From: DATCHW01 sp036508135
Lineage (GTDB): Bacteria > Bacteroidota > Ignavibacteria > Tepidaquicellales > Tepidaquicellaceae
Direction: 5' to 3'
DNA: 64,000 nt
Assembly (NCBI GenBank): GCA_036508135.1
Contig: DATCHW010000064.1
Span: forward strand, 9,955-73,954
Made by a program: the position numbers and the translations under genes. The notes under the pieces were generated by a model. The model was not told where the DNA came from. It saw only the letters and a program-made list of their open reading frames with translations, and did not search any database. This document shows, one piece after another, positions 17,935 to 26,414 of the stretch (position 1 is the first letter of the stretch; each line of letters begins with the position of its first letter).

Positions 17935-18564
17935 TTATGATATAAGACTTTTGCATAAATTATCTACGGCTGACTTTTGCAGTAATAATACTTTGTTATT
18001 AACAAGGTCATAAGTTGCAGCTTTATCGGAAATCATCACATTCAGGTTACATATATTCCTTCCGGACTTGTACAAATTATCATTTTTTCCGCCGAGAAGG
18101 AAAAGTGTTTTCTTGTCATCGAGTTTAAGCGCCTTCATAATATTATGCAGGTCTTTTGTTTGAGGTTTATCGAATGAAAAGTCTTCGATAACCATTATTT
18201 CATTCTCTTTTGCTTTCAGGCTTAGTGCACTTTTTCTTGCGAGCCGTGCAGCTTTTTTCGGCAGAGAAAGATAATACCTGTGAGGTTTTGGTCCAAATAT
18301 CGTACCGCCGCCTTTATTGATAGGAGAACGGCTTGTGCCCTGTCTTGCACGTCCTGTTCCTTTTTGCCTGAAAGGTTTTTTCCCTCCGCCTGAAACTTCG
18401 CCTCTTTCTTTTGCATTATGAGTACCCTGTCTTTTGTTAGATAGGAAGCTTCTCACAGCCTGATAGATGAGGTGATTATTGGGCTCTATACCGAATACAT
18501 CATCCGGAAGCAGAACATTTTCTCCGCTTTCAGAGCCGTCTATTTTTAATACTTTTAATTCCAT
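17935..18564 (-). CDS. rplD: 50S ribosomal protein L4
   Basis: This 209-residue L4 has the conserved internal loop 'RQGTHNAKERGEVSGGGKKP' continuing 'FRQKGTGRARQGTSRSP'. It helps line the exit tunnel and in some bacteria represses its own operon. Thirteen bp separate it from rplW and two bp from rplC, so the genes are cotranscribed. Confidence 0.96.
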   Translation of the reverse strand: MELKVLKIDGSESGENVLLPDDVFGIEPNNHLIYQAVRSFLSNKRQGTHNAKERGEVSGGGKKPFRQKGTGRARQGTSRSPINKGGGTIFGPKPHRYYLSLPKKAARLARKSALSLKAKENEIMVIEDFSFDKPQTKDLHNIMKALKLDDKKTLFLLGGKNDNLYKSGRNICNLNVMISDKAATYDLVNNKVLLLQKSAVDNLCKSLIS

Positions 18565-18566
18565 TT

Positions 18567-19187
18567 TTAAGCTTTATAAATTTCGATAAAATCGGTTTTT
18601 GCGCCCGGGATTGCTCCTTTAATAAGTATCAGATTCGAGTCCGGAATTATTTTCAGGATTTTGAGATTTCTGATGGTCACTTTCTCGCCGCCCATTCTTC
18701 CCGCCATTCTTTGTCCTTTGAAAACTCTCGAAGGATATGAACTTGCTCCGATAGAGCCGGGTGCTCTTTCCCTGTCGCTTTGTCCGTGGGTTCTTACACC
18801 GCCTGCGAATCCGTGTCTTTTTACGCCGCCCTGGAATCCTTTTCCTTTGGACGTTCCGGATACTTTTATTGTATCGCCTGCTTTGAAGATATCAACTTTA
18901 ATCTGGTCTCCAAGTTTTAAGCTGTTAACCGGATAGTCTCTTAATTCCTTCAGGATTCTCGCAGGTGCTATATTCAGTTTTTTAAAAACTGTTCTTTGAG
19001 AATTATTTGTATTCTTTTCTTTTTTTACACCGAATGCAACTTGTAAAGCTTCGTATCCGTCTTTTTCTTTTGTTTTTATCTGTGTAATAGTACAGGGACC
19101 TGCCTCAACAACAGTGCATGGATGTGCGTTTCCTGATTCCTCAAAGAATGTAGTCATTCCTATTTTTTTACCAATAATGCCAATCAT
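18567..19187 (-). CDS. rplC: 50S ribosomal protein L3
   Basis: This 206-residue L3 starts 'MIGIIGKKIGMTTFFEESG'. It carries 'SKGKGFQGGVKRHGFAGG' and 'GSIGASSYPSRVFKGQRMAG', the conserved loop reaching the peptidyl-transferase centre. It is one of the first proteins in 50S assembly. It lies between rpsJ and rplD in the standard S10 order. Confidence 0.96.
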   Translation of the reverse strand: MIGIIGKKIGMTTFFEESGNAHPCTVVEAGPCTITQIKTKEKDGYEALQVAFGVKKEKNTNNSQRTVFKKLNIAPARILKELRDYPVNSLKLGDQIKVDIFKAGDTIKVSGTSKGKGFQGGVKRHGFAGGVRTHGQSDRERAPGSIGASSYPSRVFKGQRMAGRMGGEKVTIRNLKILKIIPDSNLILIKGAIPGAKTDFIEIYKA

Positions 19188-19234
19188 TAGTATAGATAAT
19201 AAAATTAATAAAATATAATATAGAACAAAACGCC

Positions 19235-19543
19235 CTATACTTTGATCTCGATATCAACACCGCCCGGAGGATCGAGTTTCGTTAATGCATCAACGGTTTT
19301 ATTTGATGAATTAAGAATATCAATGAGCCTCTTATGCGATCTGGTTTCGAATTGCTCGCGTGATTTTTTATCAACGTGAGGCGACCTTAGAACAGTATAA
19401 ACGTTCTTTTTCATCGGAAGCGGAATAGGACCGCTTACAATCGCACCCGTAGATTTGATTGTTTTTATGATCCTTTCCGTCCACTTATCGAGCAAAGTAT
19501 GATCGTAAGATTTTAGTTTTATTCTTATTTTTTGTGTTGCCAA
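19235..19543 (-). CDS. rpsJ: 30S ribosomal protein S10
   Basis: This 102-residue S10 includes 'QKIRIKLKSYDHTLLDKW', 'GPIPLPMKKNVYTVLRSPHV' and 'RSHKRLIDILNSSNKTVD'. S10 (NusE) is part of the 30S head and of the NusB-NusE antitermination complex. It follows tuf by 28 bp, fusing the str and S10 blocks into one unit. Confidence 0.96.
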   Translation of the reverse strand: MATQKIRIKLKSYDHTLLDKWTERIIKTIKSTGAIVSGPIPLPMKKNVYTVLRSPHVDKKSREQFETRSHKRLIDILNSSNKTVDALTKLDPPGGVDIEIKV

Positions 19544-19571
19544 TTTTTAATAAATTTTAGCGTTTAAAATA

Positions 19572-20807
19572 TTATTCAAGTATCTTTGTTACAAATCCCG
19601 CACCTACAGTCCTTCCGCCTTCTCTGATAGCGAATTTAAGATTTTCTTCCATAGCGATTTCGCTGATGAGCTCTACTATAAGATTTTCAACGTTATCACC
19701 GGGCATTACCATCTGGATTTCCGGGGGTAAGGATACAATACCTGTTACGTCTGTCGTTCTGAAATAGAACTGAGGTCTGTAATTGGTTGTGAATGGTGTA
19801 TGTCTTCCGCCTTCTTCTTTTGATAATACGTAAACCTTACATTCGAATTTTTTGTGAGGGGTAATGGTACCCGGTTTTGCAAGAACCATTCCTCTTTCGA
19901 TTTCATTCTTGTCTATACCTCTTAACAAGAGCCCGCAGTTATAACCGGCAATTGCTTCTGTAAGTTCTTTCTGAAACATTTCTGCGCCCGTTACTACGGT
20001 CTTTTTATGCATACCTAATCCGACAAGTTCTACTTCATCACTTACTTTCACTTTTCCTCTTTCAATTCTGCCTGTGGCTACAGTTCCTCTGCCAGTGATT
20101 GAGAATACGTCTTCGACCGGCATTAAGAATGGCTTGTCGATTTCACGAGCAGGTTCAGGAATGTAGCTGTCAACTGCATCCAATAATTCCTGAATGCATT
20201 TGAATCTTGGATCATCTGTAGTTGCTGCTGTATCAAGACCAGCTTCCATCGCCTTTAATGCACTGCCTCTGATAATCGGAATTTCATCTCCGGGATAGCC
20301 GTATCCTGTCAAAATGTCCCTTAATTCTGATTCTACGACCTCAAGCATTAACTCTGCATCTTCTGCTGTTTTTTCCTGAGCATAGATCATATCAGTTTTA
20401 TTCAGGAAGATAATAATTGCAGGTACACCTACTTGCCTGGCTAAAAGAATGTGTTCTTTTGTTTGAGGCATAGCACCGTCTGTAGCCGCAACTACGACGA
20501 TTGATCCGTCCATCTGTGCGGCACCTGTAATCATATTCTTGATATAGTCAGCGTGTCCGGGACAGTCAACGTGTGCATAGTGTCTTTTATCAGTTGAGTA
20601 CTCTACGTGTGCAGTTGCAATCGTTATACCTCTTTCTCTTTCTTCGGGCGCTTTATCAATTTCATCAAATTTCTTAACTTTTGCACCACCTTTTCTCGAA
20701 AGATACATCGTGATAGCCGCAGTTAATGTGGTCTTACCATGGTCAACGTGACCTATTGTACCAATGTTCACGTGAGGTTTACTTACATCATATTTTTCTT
20801 TAGCCAT
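19572..20807 (-). CDS. tuf: Elongation factor Tu
   Basis: This 411-residue EF-Tu is about 15 longer than E. coli EF-Tu. It has G1 'GHVDHGKT', switch I 'EERERGITIATAHVEY', G3 'DCPGH' and G4 'NKTD'. The extra residues sit after 'NKTDMIYAQEK' and around 'EAGLDTAATTDDPR' in the G domain. It delivers aminoacyl-tRNA to the ribosome as a GTP complex. The start 'MAKEKYDVSKPHVNIGTIGH' is canonical. A tRNA-Ile gene precedes it instead of the direct fusA-tuf junction. Confidence 0.97.
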   Translation of the reverse strand: MAKEKYDVSKPHVNIGTIGHVDHGKTTLTAAITMYLSRKGGAKVKKFDEIDKAPEERERGITIATAHVEYSTDKRHYAHVDCPGHADYIKNMITGAAQMDGSIVVVAATDGAMPQTKEHILLARQVGVPAIIIFLNKTDMIYAQEKTAEDAELMLEVVESELRDILTGYGYPGDEIPIIRGSALKAMEAGLDTAATTDDPRFKCIQELLDAVDSYIPEPAREIDKPFLMPVEDVFSITGRGTVATGRIERGKVKVSDEVELVGLGMHKKTVVTGAEMFQKELTEAIAGYNCGLLLRGIDKNEIERGMVLAKPGTITPHKKFECKVYVLSKEEGGRHTPFTTNYRPQFYFRTTDVTGIVSLPPEIQMVMPGDNVENLIVELISEIAMEENLKFAIREGGRTVGAGFVTKILE

Positions 20808-20882
20808 TTTGTTTATTTCTCCTTTTTATAAATTAATATGATTTAAAAAATTATTATTTAGATTACTTTGTAAAAAAATCTG

Positions 20883-20956
20883 TGGGTCAGGGAGGAATTG
20901 AACCTCCCACCTCGTGCTTATAAGGCACGCGCTCTAACCATCTGAGCTACTGACCC
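20883..20956 (-). tRNA. tRNA-Ile (anticodon TAT) inside the str operon
   Basis: The cloverleaf on the minus strand is complete: acceptor GGGTCAG/CTGACCC, D-stem GCTC/GAGC, anticodon stem CGTGC/GCACG with loop CTTATAA, T-arm GGAGG TTCAATT CCTCC, discriminator A. The anticodon reads TAT, which would decode AUA. The body resembles ordinary tRNA-Ile(GAT), differing at the wobble base. It lies between fusA and tuf in the same direction. Confidence 0.9.
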
Positions 20957-21101
20957 AGAATCTTTTGGAAACCCACTCTGCTTGCCCTTTCCGGCTTGCA
21001 GAGTATGTTTTATAGAGCGTTTTATCGCGTCTGATCTTTACGAGTTTTATCCCGATAAATCGGGACTGACCCACTACATAATAAAGAACAAAAAATTTCT
21101 T

Positions 21102-23192
21102 TTATACTTTCGTTTTACCTTTTAAATTTTCAATTATCAGTTCGGAAATACTCTTTGGAACTTCATCATAATGTGAAAACTGCATAGAATAAATTGCACG
21201 ACCCTGCGTCATAGAGCGAAGATGAGTTGCATAACCGAACATTTCTGACAATGGTACCAGGGCTTTTATCACCTGTGCATCACTTCTCTGGCTCATACCT
21301 TCTATCCTGCCTCGTTTTGAGCTAAGGTAACCCATTACGTCACCCATATACTCTTCCGGTGTTACCACTTCAACATCCATTATCGGTTCAAGCAATATAG
21401 GATTTGCTTTTCTGGCTGCTGCTTTGAATGCGATAGAGCCTGCAATCTTGAAAGCCATTTCTGAAGAGTCAACATCGTGGAACGACCCGTCAAATAATTT
21501 CACTTTCACATCTTCTACAGGATAACCTGCAAGTACTCCTGTTTTCATTGCTTCCTGAATTCCCTGCGATACAGGCGCTATATATTCTCTCGGTATTACT
21601 CCGCCGACTATCTTATTTTCAAAAATATATCCTTTTCCTTTTTCATTCGGCTCGATCTCAATCCAAACGTGACCGAACTGTCCGCGTCCACCTGATTGCC
21701 TTATAAACTTGCCTTCCTGCTGAACTTTCTTTCTGATTGTTTCTTTATATGAAACCTGTGGTTTACCAATATTGGCATCCACTTTAAATTCTCTTTTTAA
21801 CCTGTCAACAATAATTTCAAGATGAAGCTCACCCATACCTGAAATCAAGGTCTGTCCTGTATCTTCATCGGATTTTACCCTGAATGTAGGATCTTCATCG
21901 GATAATTTCCCGAGAGATTCGCCAAGTTTATCCTGATCCGCTTTCGTTTTAGGTTCGATTGCAATTTGAATAACGGGTTCCGGGAAAGTAATTTTTTCAA
22001 GAATTATAGCATCAGACTCGTCGCACAACGTATCTCCGGTTCTTGTATTCTTCAATCCTACTGCTGCTGCAATATCTCCGCAAAATACTTCATCGACGTC
22101 TTCCCTGTGGTTTGCGTGCATCTGCAGTAATCTGCCAAATCTCTCTTTTTTACCTGAAATAGAATTTAGTACATAGCTTCCTGCTTTTGCTGTACCTGAA
22201 TAAACCCTGAAAAATGTAAGTTTACCCACATAAGGGTCTGTCATTATTTTAAATGCAAGTGCACTGAAATTTTCTTCATCCGAAGGCTGCCTTTCAATAT
22301 GGTCATCAGTATGTAAATGGTGACCCGAAACGCTGCCGGCATCCAAAGGTGATGGTAAAAGATCTACTACTTTATCGAGCAAATCCTGGACTCCTTTATT
22401 CTTGAAAGAAGAACCGCATAGTACAGGAATTATTTTAACTTTAATTGTTGCTTTTCTTAATACATCAGTAATTTCTGCCGGAGTAATTTCTTTTCCGTCG
22501 AGAAATTTTACAAGAAGTGTATCATCAATATCAGAAACGGCTTCGAGCAATATCTGTCTGTGTTTATTCGCAATTTCCCTGAAAGAAGCAGGGATTTCAA
22601 TTTCATCATATGTAGCACCGAGGGTGTCTTCGTCATACATTTTCGCCTTCATAGTTATCAGGTCAATAATGCCTTTGAACATATCGCCCTGCCCCACAGG
22701 TAAGGTGATAGGCACGGCATTGGTTTTCAGGCGGTCTTTCATCATTTGTATTACGTGATAGTAATCCGCTCCGGTTCTGTCCATTTTATTCACGAATGCA
22801 ATTCTCGGTACGCTGTATTTATCTGCCTGGCGCCAGACGGTTTCTGACTGCGGCTCTACACCTCCTACGGCACAGAACAAAGCTACCGCACCATCGAGTA
22901 CTCTTAATGATCTTTCCACTTCAGCAGTAAAATCGACATGTCCGGGAGTATCTATAATATTTATCTGATGCTCTCTCCAAAAACATGTTGTTGCTGCTGA
23001 TGTTATCGTAATGCCTCTTTCTTTTTCCTGTTCCATCCAGTCCATTGTAGCAGCACCTTCGTGAACTTCGCCCATGCGGTGGAGCTTTCCGGTATAATAC
23101 AAGATACGCTCGGTAGTTGTAGTTTTACCGGCATCAATGTGAGCCATAATTCCAATATTTCTCGTCTTATCTAATGTTACTTTTCTTGGCAT
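21102..23192 (-). CDS. fusA: Elongation factor G
   Basis: This 696-residue EF-G has G1 'AHIDAGKTTTTERILYYTG', switch 'EKERGITITSAATTCFW', G3 'DTPGH' and G4 'NKMD'. Domains II-V are complete, including the domain IV segment 'SGGRGQFGHVWIEIEP'. It catalyses GTP-driven translocation and, with RRF, ribosome recycling. It is 27 bp from rpsG. The length is normal. Confidence 0.97.
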   Translation of the reverse strand: MPRKVTLDKTRNIGIMAHIDAGKTTTTERILYYTGKLHRMGEVHEGAATMDWMEQEKERGITITSAATTCFWREHQINIIDTPGHVDFTAEVERSLRVLDGAVALFCAVGGVEPQSETVWRQADKYSVPRIAFVNKMDRTGADYYHVIQMMKDRLKTNAVPITLPVGQGDMFKGIIDLITMKAKMYDEDTLGATYDEIEIPASFREIANKHRQILLEAVSDIDDTLLVKFLDGKEITPAEITDVLRKATIKVKIIPVLCGSSFKNKGVQDLLDKVVDLLPSPLDAGSVSGHHLHTDDHIERQPSDEENFSALAFKIMTDPYVGKLTFFRVYSGTAKAGSYVLNSISGKKERFGRLLQMHANHREDVDEVFCGDIAAAVGLKNTRTGDTLCDESDAIILEKITFPEPVIQIAIEPKTKADQDKLGESLGKLSDEDPTFRVKSDEDTGQTLISGMGELHLEIIVDRLKREFKVDANIGKPQVSYKETIRKKVQQEGKFIRQSGGRGQFGHVWIEIEPNEKGKGYIFENKIVGGVIPREYIAPVSQGIQEAMKTGVLAGYPVEDVKVKLFDGSFHDVDSSEMAFKIAGSIAFKAAARKANPILLEPIMDVEVVTPEEYMGDVMGYLSSKRGRIEGMSQRSDAQVIKALVPLSEMFGYATHLRSMTQGRAIYSMQFSHYDEVPKSISELIIENLKGKTKV

Positions 23193-23219
23193 TACTTTAA
23201 GATTATACCTTTCTAATTA

Positions 23220-23687
23220 TTACCATTTATAATGTGCAAATGCCTTGTTCGCCTCAGCCATTTTGTGAACGTCTTCTTTTTTCTTGACTGAATTGCCTTC
23301 ATTATTTGAGGCAGCTATAAGTTCACCTGCAAGGCGTGTCGACATAGTCTTTTCGCTTCTTGCACGTGAATATGTCAATATCCACTTGATAGCAAGTGCT
23401 GTTCTTCTGTCAGGTCTTATTTCGGTCGGTATCTGATAGTTTGATCCGCCAACTCTTCTTGACCTTACTTCTATCGCAGGCATAACGTTGTTCACCGCTT
23501 TATCAAAAACCTCTAAAGGATTAGTCTTGGTTTTCTCTTCGATTAAATCGAGCGATTTATAAAATATTTTCTCTGCAGTGGTTTTTTGGCCTTCCTGCAT
23601 AATACTATTTATAAATCTTGCAACCAGGATATTGTTAAATTTCTGATCCGGTTTTCTTATTCTTTTTTCTGCTCTTTTTCTTCTCAT
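23220..23687 (-). CDS. rpsG: 30S ribosomal protein S7
   Basis: This 155-residue S7 has 'MRRKRAEKRI' at its start, 'LEVFDKAVNNVMPAIEVRSR', 'VGGSNYQIPTEIRPDRR' and the C-terminal 'VKKKEDVHKMAEANKAFAHY'. It nucleates 30S head assembly and lies at the E site. It sits in the standard str order between rpsL and fusA. Confidence 0.97.
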   Translation of the reverse strand: MRRKRAEKRIRKPDQKFNNILVARFINSIMQEGQKTTAEKIFYKSLDLIEEKTKTNPLEVFDKAVNNVMPAIEVRSRRVGGSNYQIPTEIRPDRRTALAIKWILTYSRARSEKTMSTRLAGELIAASNNEGNSVKKKEDVHKMAEANKAFAHYKW

Positions 23688-23743
23688 TAAAAAATATTTT
23701 AGTAAAAAGTTATACTTTTATAAAAAATTGTTATTCAAAATTG

Positions 23744-24130
23744 TTATTTTCCGGCTGTTTCTTTGGCTCTCTTGGCGCCGTATTTCGAACGTGCTTTTTT
23801 CCTGTTAGCTACACCTGCCGTATCCATAGCACCTCTGATAATGTGATATCTTACACCGGGTAAGTCTTTCACTCTTCCGCCTCTGATAAGCACTATCGAG
23901 TGTTCCTGAAGATTATGTCCCTCTCCGGGAATGTATGCAGTAACTTCGATTCCATTTGTTAATCTCACACGGGCTACTTTCCTTAAAGCTGAATTCGGCT
24001 TCTTAGGTGTTGTAGTATAAACCCTGGTGCAGACTCCTCTTTTCTGAGGACAAGAATCCATTGCAGGAGCTTTACTCTTATACTCGATAACTTTTCTACC
24101 TTTACGGATTAATTGATTAATTGTCGGCAA
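23744..24130 (-). CDS. rpsL: 30S ribosomal protein S12
   Basis: This 128-residue S12 starts 'MPTINQLIRKGRKVIEYKSK'. The decoding-centre segments 'TTPKKPNSALRKVARVRL' and 'GGRVKDLPGVRYHIIRG' are intact; lysines in 'PKKPNS' and 'GRVKDLPG' correspond to the streptomycin-sensitive form. It is the first gene of the str block, with its own promoter upstream. Confidence 0.97.
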   Translation of the reverse strand: MPTINQLIRKGRKVIEYKSKAPAMDSCPQKRGVCTRVYTTTPKKPNSALRKVARVRLTNGIEVTAYIPGEGHNLQEHSIVLIRGGRVKDLPGVRYHIIRGAMDTAGVANRKKARSKYGAKRAKETAGK

Positions 24131-24172
24131 AACTATTATATTTTTAACGTTTATAAAAATTTTTAAACAGTA

Positions 24173-24201
24173 AAATTACAGAATTTAATAATATAAGTCA
24201 A
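24173..24201 (-). promoter_or_regulatory. Probable promoter of the rpsL operon
   Basis: The minus strand reads TTGACT, 17 bp, TAATTT, placing the start of transcription some 35 bp upstream of the rpsL ATG. Spacing and hexamers fit the housekeeping sigma consensus. No other good candidate lies in the 147-bp gap. Confidence 0.6.
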
Positions 24202-24277
24202 GTTTAAATGTTATATAATTTAGGAACTTAGAGAATGGGAATACAGAGAGAAAATTGCTGTAATAATTGATGTTATT

Positions 24278-24883
24278 TCATGATATAATTATACTGCCTT
24301 TTGTGAAATTAACCAGTTCTTTTTTGAAATTCTCAGAAAAAGATAACCTCACTTCGCAAATTAATTTTACTTTATCTTCGGATATATTTTCTGAGATTTT
24401 ATAATTGTTCGATTCCAGAAAATTCATAACAGGACTTATATATTCATAGTTAAATTCGAGTTGAATATTTTCAGTGATAAATTTTTCTATAATATTATTC
24501 TTCTCAATAGAGGCAAGTGCGGTTTCAGAGTAAGCACGCCTTAATCCTCCAACACCGAGTTTTACACCTCCAAAATATCTCGTTACCACAATTAAAACAT
24601 TAGTAATATTCGATTTATCAATAACTTCGAGTATAGGTTTGCCTGAAGAACCGGGTGGTTCGCCATCATCATTTGCCCTGAAATTATTCTCATCGAGCCC
24701 CAGCCTGTAAGCGTAAGGATGGTGGCGTGCATCGTAATATCTCTCTTTCACGGCTTTTAAATTTTTGCTCACTTCATCCGTATTTTCGACGGGAAAAAGT
24801 TCTGCAATGAAAGTTGATTTTGTGATTTTTATCTCGACTTTGTTATAACTCTTTACAGTGTAATATTTGTCCTTAATCTCCAA
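24278..24883 (-). CDS. yigZ: YigZ/IMPACT-family protein (UPF0029)
   Basis: This 201-residue protein has the family core 'HHPYAYRLG', 'DDGEPPGSSGKPIL' and 'VLIVVTRYFGGVKLGVGGLR' followed by 'RAYSETA'. The N-terminal RNase PH-like fold (residues 15-130) is followed by a ferredoxin-like C-terminal domain. The molecular function in bacteria is unsettled; eukaryotic IMPACT acts on translation-stress signalling. It follows pcm by 15 bp, so they are likely cotranscribed. Confidence 0.9.
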   Translation of the reverse strand: MEIKDKYYTVKSYNKVEIKITKSTFIAELFPVENTDEVSKNLKAVKERYYDARHHPYAYRLGLDENNFRANDDGEPPGSSGKPILEVIDKSNITNVLIVVTRYFGGVKLGVGGLRRAYSETALASIEKNNIIEKFITENIQLEFNYEYISPVMNFLESNNYKISENISEDKVKLICEVRLSFSENFKKELVNFTKGSIIIS

Positions 24884-24898
24884 TGATTTCCAATTCTT

Positions 24899-25564
24899 TT
24901 AAATATTTCCGTCCCATGCTTTATCGCTTATCAGCGGAACAAACCTGAAATATTTATGCTTCTCAATATTTAGTTTAGGTTTTGGCGAAGCGTTATCAAC
25001 TTTTTTAATCACAAGCATCTCCTGCGTGAATTCATCACCGATAGGGATAACCATAATTCCGCCTACTTTTAGCTGGTCAACCAATTCTTTCGGAACTTTT
25101 GGACTTCCGGCAGTGACGATGATCTTATCAAAAGGTGAATTCTCCTTCCAGCCATTGCATCCGTCATCACATTTAACAGTTGTCCGCGAACCAAGTTTTT
25201 TCAATAAATCCGAAGTCCTTTTGTATAAAGCAGGAATCCTTTCAACAGAGTAAACTTCAGCCCCGAGTGATTCCAGAATTGCAGCCTGATATCCGGAGCC
25301 GGTTCCCACTTCGAGAACTTTATCCCCTTTTGAAATTTCGAGTAGTTCAGTCATAAAAGCAACAGTATACGGCTGTGAAATAGTTTGATTGCAGTCAATG
25401 GGCAGGGGGTTATTATCGTAGGCAAATTTTTTCATATCTTCATCCACAAACAATTCCCTCTTCACTGAGTCTATTGCCATTAAAACTTTTTTATCGCGAA
25501 TGCCTTCCGACTTTAATTGCTGTATAAGTTTTTCCCTTTTGCTTTGATATATATCGAGTGGCAT
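24899..25564 (-). CDS. pcm: Protein-L-isoaspartate O-methyltransferase
   Basis: This 221-residue enzyme shows 'DCNQTISQPYTVAFMTELL' (substrate loop) and SAM motif I 'VLEVGTGSGYQAAILESLG'. Motif II is around 'FDKIIVTAGSPKVPKEL' and motif III 'QLKVGGIMVIPIG'. It methylates isoaspartyl residues in damaged proteins for repair. Eleven bp separate it from cdaA. The length is typical. Confidence 0.93.
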   Translation of the reverse strand: MPLDIYQSKREKLIQQLKSEGIRDKKVLMAIDSVKRELFVDEDMKKFAYDNNPLPIDCNQTISQPYTVAFMTELLEISKGDKVLEVGTGSGYQAAILESLGAEVYSVERIPALYKRTSDLLKKLGSRTTVKCDDGCNGWKENSPFDKIIVTAGSPKVPKELVDQLKVGGIMVIPIGDEFTQEMLVIKKVDNASPKPKLNIEKHKYFRFVPLISDKAWDGNI

Positions 25565-25575
25565 TGATACGTTTA

Positions 25576-26403
25576 TTAATCAGATTTGATTTTTTCATCT
25601 GTTTTTGCAAAAACTTTCATAACGGATTTTGCAACGTTTTCATTTGATAATGCATATATCAATTTCTCTTTCAGGTCTTCCGAATCTTTTGTGACATACA
25701 ATTGACCGTCTTCAGCAATTGATATCACAGACCTCTCTTCAGAAACGATAACAGTTATTGCATCCGATACTTCGGATAAACCGAGTCCTGCACGGTGCCT
25801 CGTTCCGAGATTTCTGTTTTGTACGGACATAGTTTCAGATAAAGGCAGTAAACACTTTGCTGCCTCGATCCTGTTATTATTGATAACGACAGCTCCATCA
25901 TGAAGCGGAGATTTTGGATTGAAAATTGAGACAAGAAGTTCTGTATTGATTTTAGACTGAATCGGAATCCCCGTTTCCACAATATTCTGAATCCCTGTAG
26001 TACGGGTAATCACTATCAATGCACCCCAGCCGCGCTTCTGAAAATCTATGCAGGCATCGACTAATTCAGTAATATCCTGATTGATATCTATTTTCAAAAA
26101 GAGTCTTGCAATATTTGTTCTTCCGATGATGAGCAGGAGTCTGCGGATTTCCGGCTGGAACAGGATTATAAAAGCAATCACCCAGATATCCGTCAACTTG
26201 CTTAACAGCCAGCCGATGGCATGCATATTAAGAAGCTTTGCAATGAAGGAAAATCCTATTATAAGCAAAAGGGCAAAGAATATCTGGAACGCAATCGTAC
26301 CGCGCATTATTTTATACAATTTGTAAAAGACATACGCAACAATTGTAATATCGATGAGGTCAATTACCCTAACTGTAATAAATCCTATTTTGAATAATTC
26401 CAT
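25576..26403 (-). CDS. cdaA: Diadenylate cyclase CdaA (c-di-AMP synthase)
   Basis: This 275-residue protein has three hydrophobic segments in residues about 10-85. A DisA_N domain follows, with the catalytic 'PLHDGAVVI' (about residue 167) and 'GTRHRAGLGLSEVSDA' (about residue 200). Both DGA and RHR motifs are intact. It makes c-di-AMP from two ATP at the membrane; this second messenger controls osmolyte and cell-wall balance. No cdaR or glmM neighbour is present, unlike in Firmicutes. It sits between a Wzi-like protein and pcm with 11-bp gaps on both sides. Confidence 0.93.
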   Translation of the reverse strand: MELFKIGFITVRVIDLIDITIVAYVFYKLYKIMRGTIAFQIFFALLLIIGFSFIAKLLNMHAIGWLLSKLTDIWVIAFIILFQPEIRRLLLIIGRTNIARLFLKIDINQDITELVDACIDFQKRGWGALIVITRTTGIQNIVETGIPIQSKINTELLVSIFNPKSPLHDGAVVINNNRIEAAKCLLPLSETMSVQNRNLGTRHRAGLGLSEVSDAITVIVSEERSVISIAEDGQLYVTKDSEDLKEKLIYALSNENVAKSVMKVFAKTDEKIKSD

Positions 26404-26414
26404 AATCTATGAAT

